Shown: positions 4,752-5,965 of the stretch, one piece after another
Position numbering within the stretch: position 1 is the first letter of the stretch
Layout: each line of letters opens with the position of its first letter
Assembly (NCBI GenBank): GCA_020853255.1
Contig: JADYZI010000035.1
Coordinates: forward strand, 1 to 5,965
Source of the DNA: Acidobacteriota bacterium
GTDB taxonomy: Bacteria > Acidobacteriota > Blastocatellia > Pyrinomonadales > Pyrinomonadaceae
Direction of reading: 5' to 3'
DNA: 5,965 nucleotides
Position numbers and translations under genes: made by a program
The notes under the pieces: generated by a model
The model's database searches: none
What the model was told of the DNA's origin: nothing
Seen by the model: the letters and a program-made list of their open reading frames with translations, nothing else

Positions 4752-5965
4752 TTAGAAAAACCGGACCGTGTACCCAAATCTCACGCCGCGGCCGATGTCG
4801 GGCGAGATGTCCTTTATAAAGGAAATGTGGTTGAAGTAAAGCCGGTTCCCAAGGTTGAATGCGTTGACCGTAATGATATGGGCAAGATGCTTGGCCGGAA
4901 TAATATACGAGCCTGAAATGTTAAACAGGCCATATCCCGGCGTTGGGGTTTCATTTGTAAACACACGGTCCTGATCACCAACAGCGACAAACTCCGGCTT
5001 GACACTCAAGTTCTGATAGTGCAGGTCCAGGCCTAAACGGCCGCGAAGAGGAGCGATGCGCGGCAGCGGCCTGCCGTCCGATAGTTTGGCGTTGACGTAG
5101 TCAAGGCCGGTGAGGATATTGACGTATTGATTCAGCGTTACATCAAGGCTCAATTCGGTGCCGGTAAAACGGCTGTCAGCCTGCAGGTATTCGCCGATCT
5201 CAAATCCGCTGTCCTTATCGATCTCGCCGGTCGGGGCAAGAAAGACAAAATCGTGGAAATGATAGTAGAAAAAGTTTGCTTCTGCCCTGATGCGCTTGTT
5301 TTGCTGGCGGAGAGAAAGGTCGATGCCGTTGCTGATCTCAGGCCGAAGGTTCGGGTTGCCGACCTCAAAGGTAAGGGTGCCGTCGTGCGAGCCAAAATTG
5401 TACAGTTCTTCAAGCGCCGGCGCACGATAACCGTGCGAATAATTAGCCACGAATGCACCGCCTTTCCATAGATCGAAGCGGGCGCCGGCCGCCGCCGAAA
5501 ATCCAGTAAACTCCCGATCGCGAAGGTTTGTGTTGTCCGGGTTGTATTGGTTGTTCTCAACACGCGCACCGAACTGAAGTGAAGCTCTTTCGAATTTGAA
5601 TTCCTGAAGGCCAAATAACGAGAACGAATCCTGCTTTACAGGGCCATCGATCAGCACTTCCTCGCCAAAGGTGGAATAGTTCCGCCTGAAACCTTCAAAA
5701 CCAAATCTGCCTGTCAAACTGCCATACTTCTTCTGATCGAACATCGCACGGTATGAATAGACCTTGTTACGAAATGTCGTGCCCACCTCGCCGTCAGCGA
5801 TCTCCTGATGCCGATAGTTGCTTAGATCAACGGTAAGTTTCATTCCGGTGACGAACGATTTGAGATCGTGGTAGCCAAAATTGAACTTAATGTTGTTTCG
5901 CCAGACCCGAAGGCTTCTGTCTTCGGGCTCCGCTTCACGGAAATCGAGCGGTATGCCGTAGCGGC
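4752..5965 (-). CDS. TonB-dependent outer-membrane receptor, ZnuD-like, C-terminal part (5' end outside window)
   Basis: The minus-strand frame is open from the right edge to the TAA at 4752-4754, giving 403 visible residues. An internal Met at 5843 is not the start, because 40 further in-frame residues (beginning RYGIPLDFRE) precede it. All visible sequence is beta-barrel: alternating polar and aromatic strands. The best landmark is GYRAPALEELYNFGSH followed by FEVGNPNLRPE (nt 5337-5432), a strong TonB-receptor signature. Further on are PRIAPLRGRLGL, ETPTPGYGLFN, and a tail with NHISFIKD and GRGVRFGY. These phrases resemble the ZnuD-type branch, known for zinc uptake, as I remember it; the substrate here is inferred. 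The last residue is Phe after an aromatic-rich strand, the usual signal for BAM-mediated insertion. The plug domain and TonB box lie outside the window. The dienelactone-hydrolase-family gene follows after 90 bp on the same strand. Confidence 0.9.
   Translation of the reverse strand, partial: RYGIPLDFREAEPEDRSLRVWRNNIKFNFGYHDLKSFVTGMKLTVDLSNYRHQEIADGEVGTTFRNKVYSYRAMFDQKKYGSLTGRFGFEGFRRNYSTFGEEVLIDGPVKQDSFSLFGLQEFKFERASLQFGARVENNQYNPDNTNLRDREFTGFSAAAGARFDLWKGGAFVANYSHGYRAPALEELYNFGSHDGTLTFEVGNPNLRPEISNGIDLSLRQQNKRIRAEANFFYYHFHDFVFLAPTGEIDKDSGFEIGEYLQADSRFTGTELSLDVTLNQYVNILTGLDYVNAKLSDGRPLPRIAPLRGRLGLDLHYQNLSVKPEFVAVGDQDRVFTNETPTPGYGLFNISGSYIIPAKHLAHIITVNAFNLGNRLYFNHISFIKDISPDIGRGVRFGYTVRFF

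Noticed and set aside
5841..5843. The ATG at 5843 as the start of the TonB receptor.
   Set aside because: The frame stays open for 40 more codons to the window edge with barrel-like sequence. A 363-residue protein would also lack the plug domain that all receptors of this class carry.

Overview
The window looks like a piece of a Gram-negative bacterial chromosome of moderately high GC. A TonB-dependent outer-membrane receptor implies an outer membrane. The tandem 'D-[FY]-D-G-D-G ... FRP ... TWY' repeats resemble secreted proteins that I associate with Acidobacteriota (Blastocatellia-like soil bacteria). That placement is an inference from protein style; no rRNA or other phylogenetic marker apart from YchF is present.

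Layout. At 1-126 (minus) is the first part of a membrane protein that runs off the left edge. A 291-bp divergent intergenic region follows, with a good sigma70-like promoter, a Shine-Dalgarno site and a 17-bp imperfect direct repeat. At 418-2742 (plus) is a 774-residue secreted mosaic protein: Sec signal peptide, three Asp-box (BNR-like) motifs, an Rv2525c-like (DUF1906) glycoside-hydrolase-like domain with its putative acidic residues intact, and six FG-GAP/VCBS-type repeats of about 44 residues. A second sigma70-like promoter (2779-2807) precedes ychF (2862-3962, plus), a complete and canonical housekeeping ATPase. YchF converges, across about 33 bp, on a dienelactone-hydrolase-family alpha/beta hydrolase (3996-4661, minus). 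Upstream of that, on the same strand, is the C-terminal two-thirds or so of a TonB-dependent receptor (4752-5965, minus), whose sequence resembles the ZnuD-type zinc-receptor branch and which runs off the right edge. The AT-rich gap between receptor and hydrolase holds a perfect 7-7-7 inverted repeat, a candidate operator.

How the genes relate. I see no single operon or defence/mobile system. The plus-strand pair is probably two independent transcription units, each with its own promoter. The minus-strand receptor and hydrolase could be cotranscribed, but the 90-bp gap with a palindrome suggests the hydrolase is separately controlled. The most distinctive items are the three-part architecture of the 774-residue protein, the hidden two-unit periodicity within its repeat array, and the palindrome at 4699-4719. 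There are no tRNA or rRNA genes, CRISPR arrays, transposases or clear intrinsic terminators.
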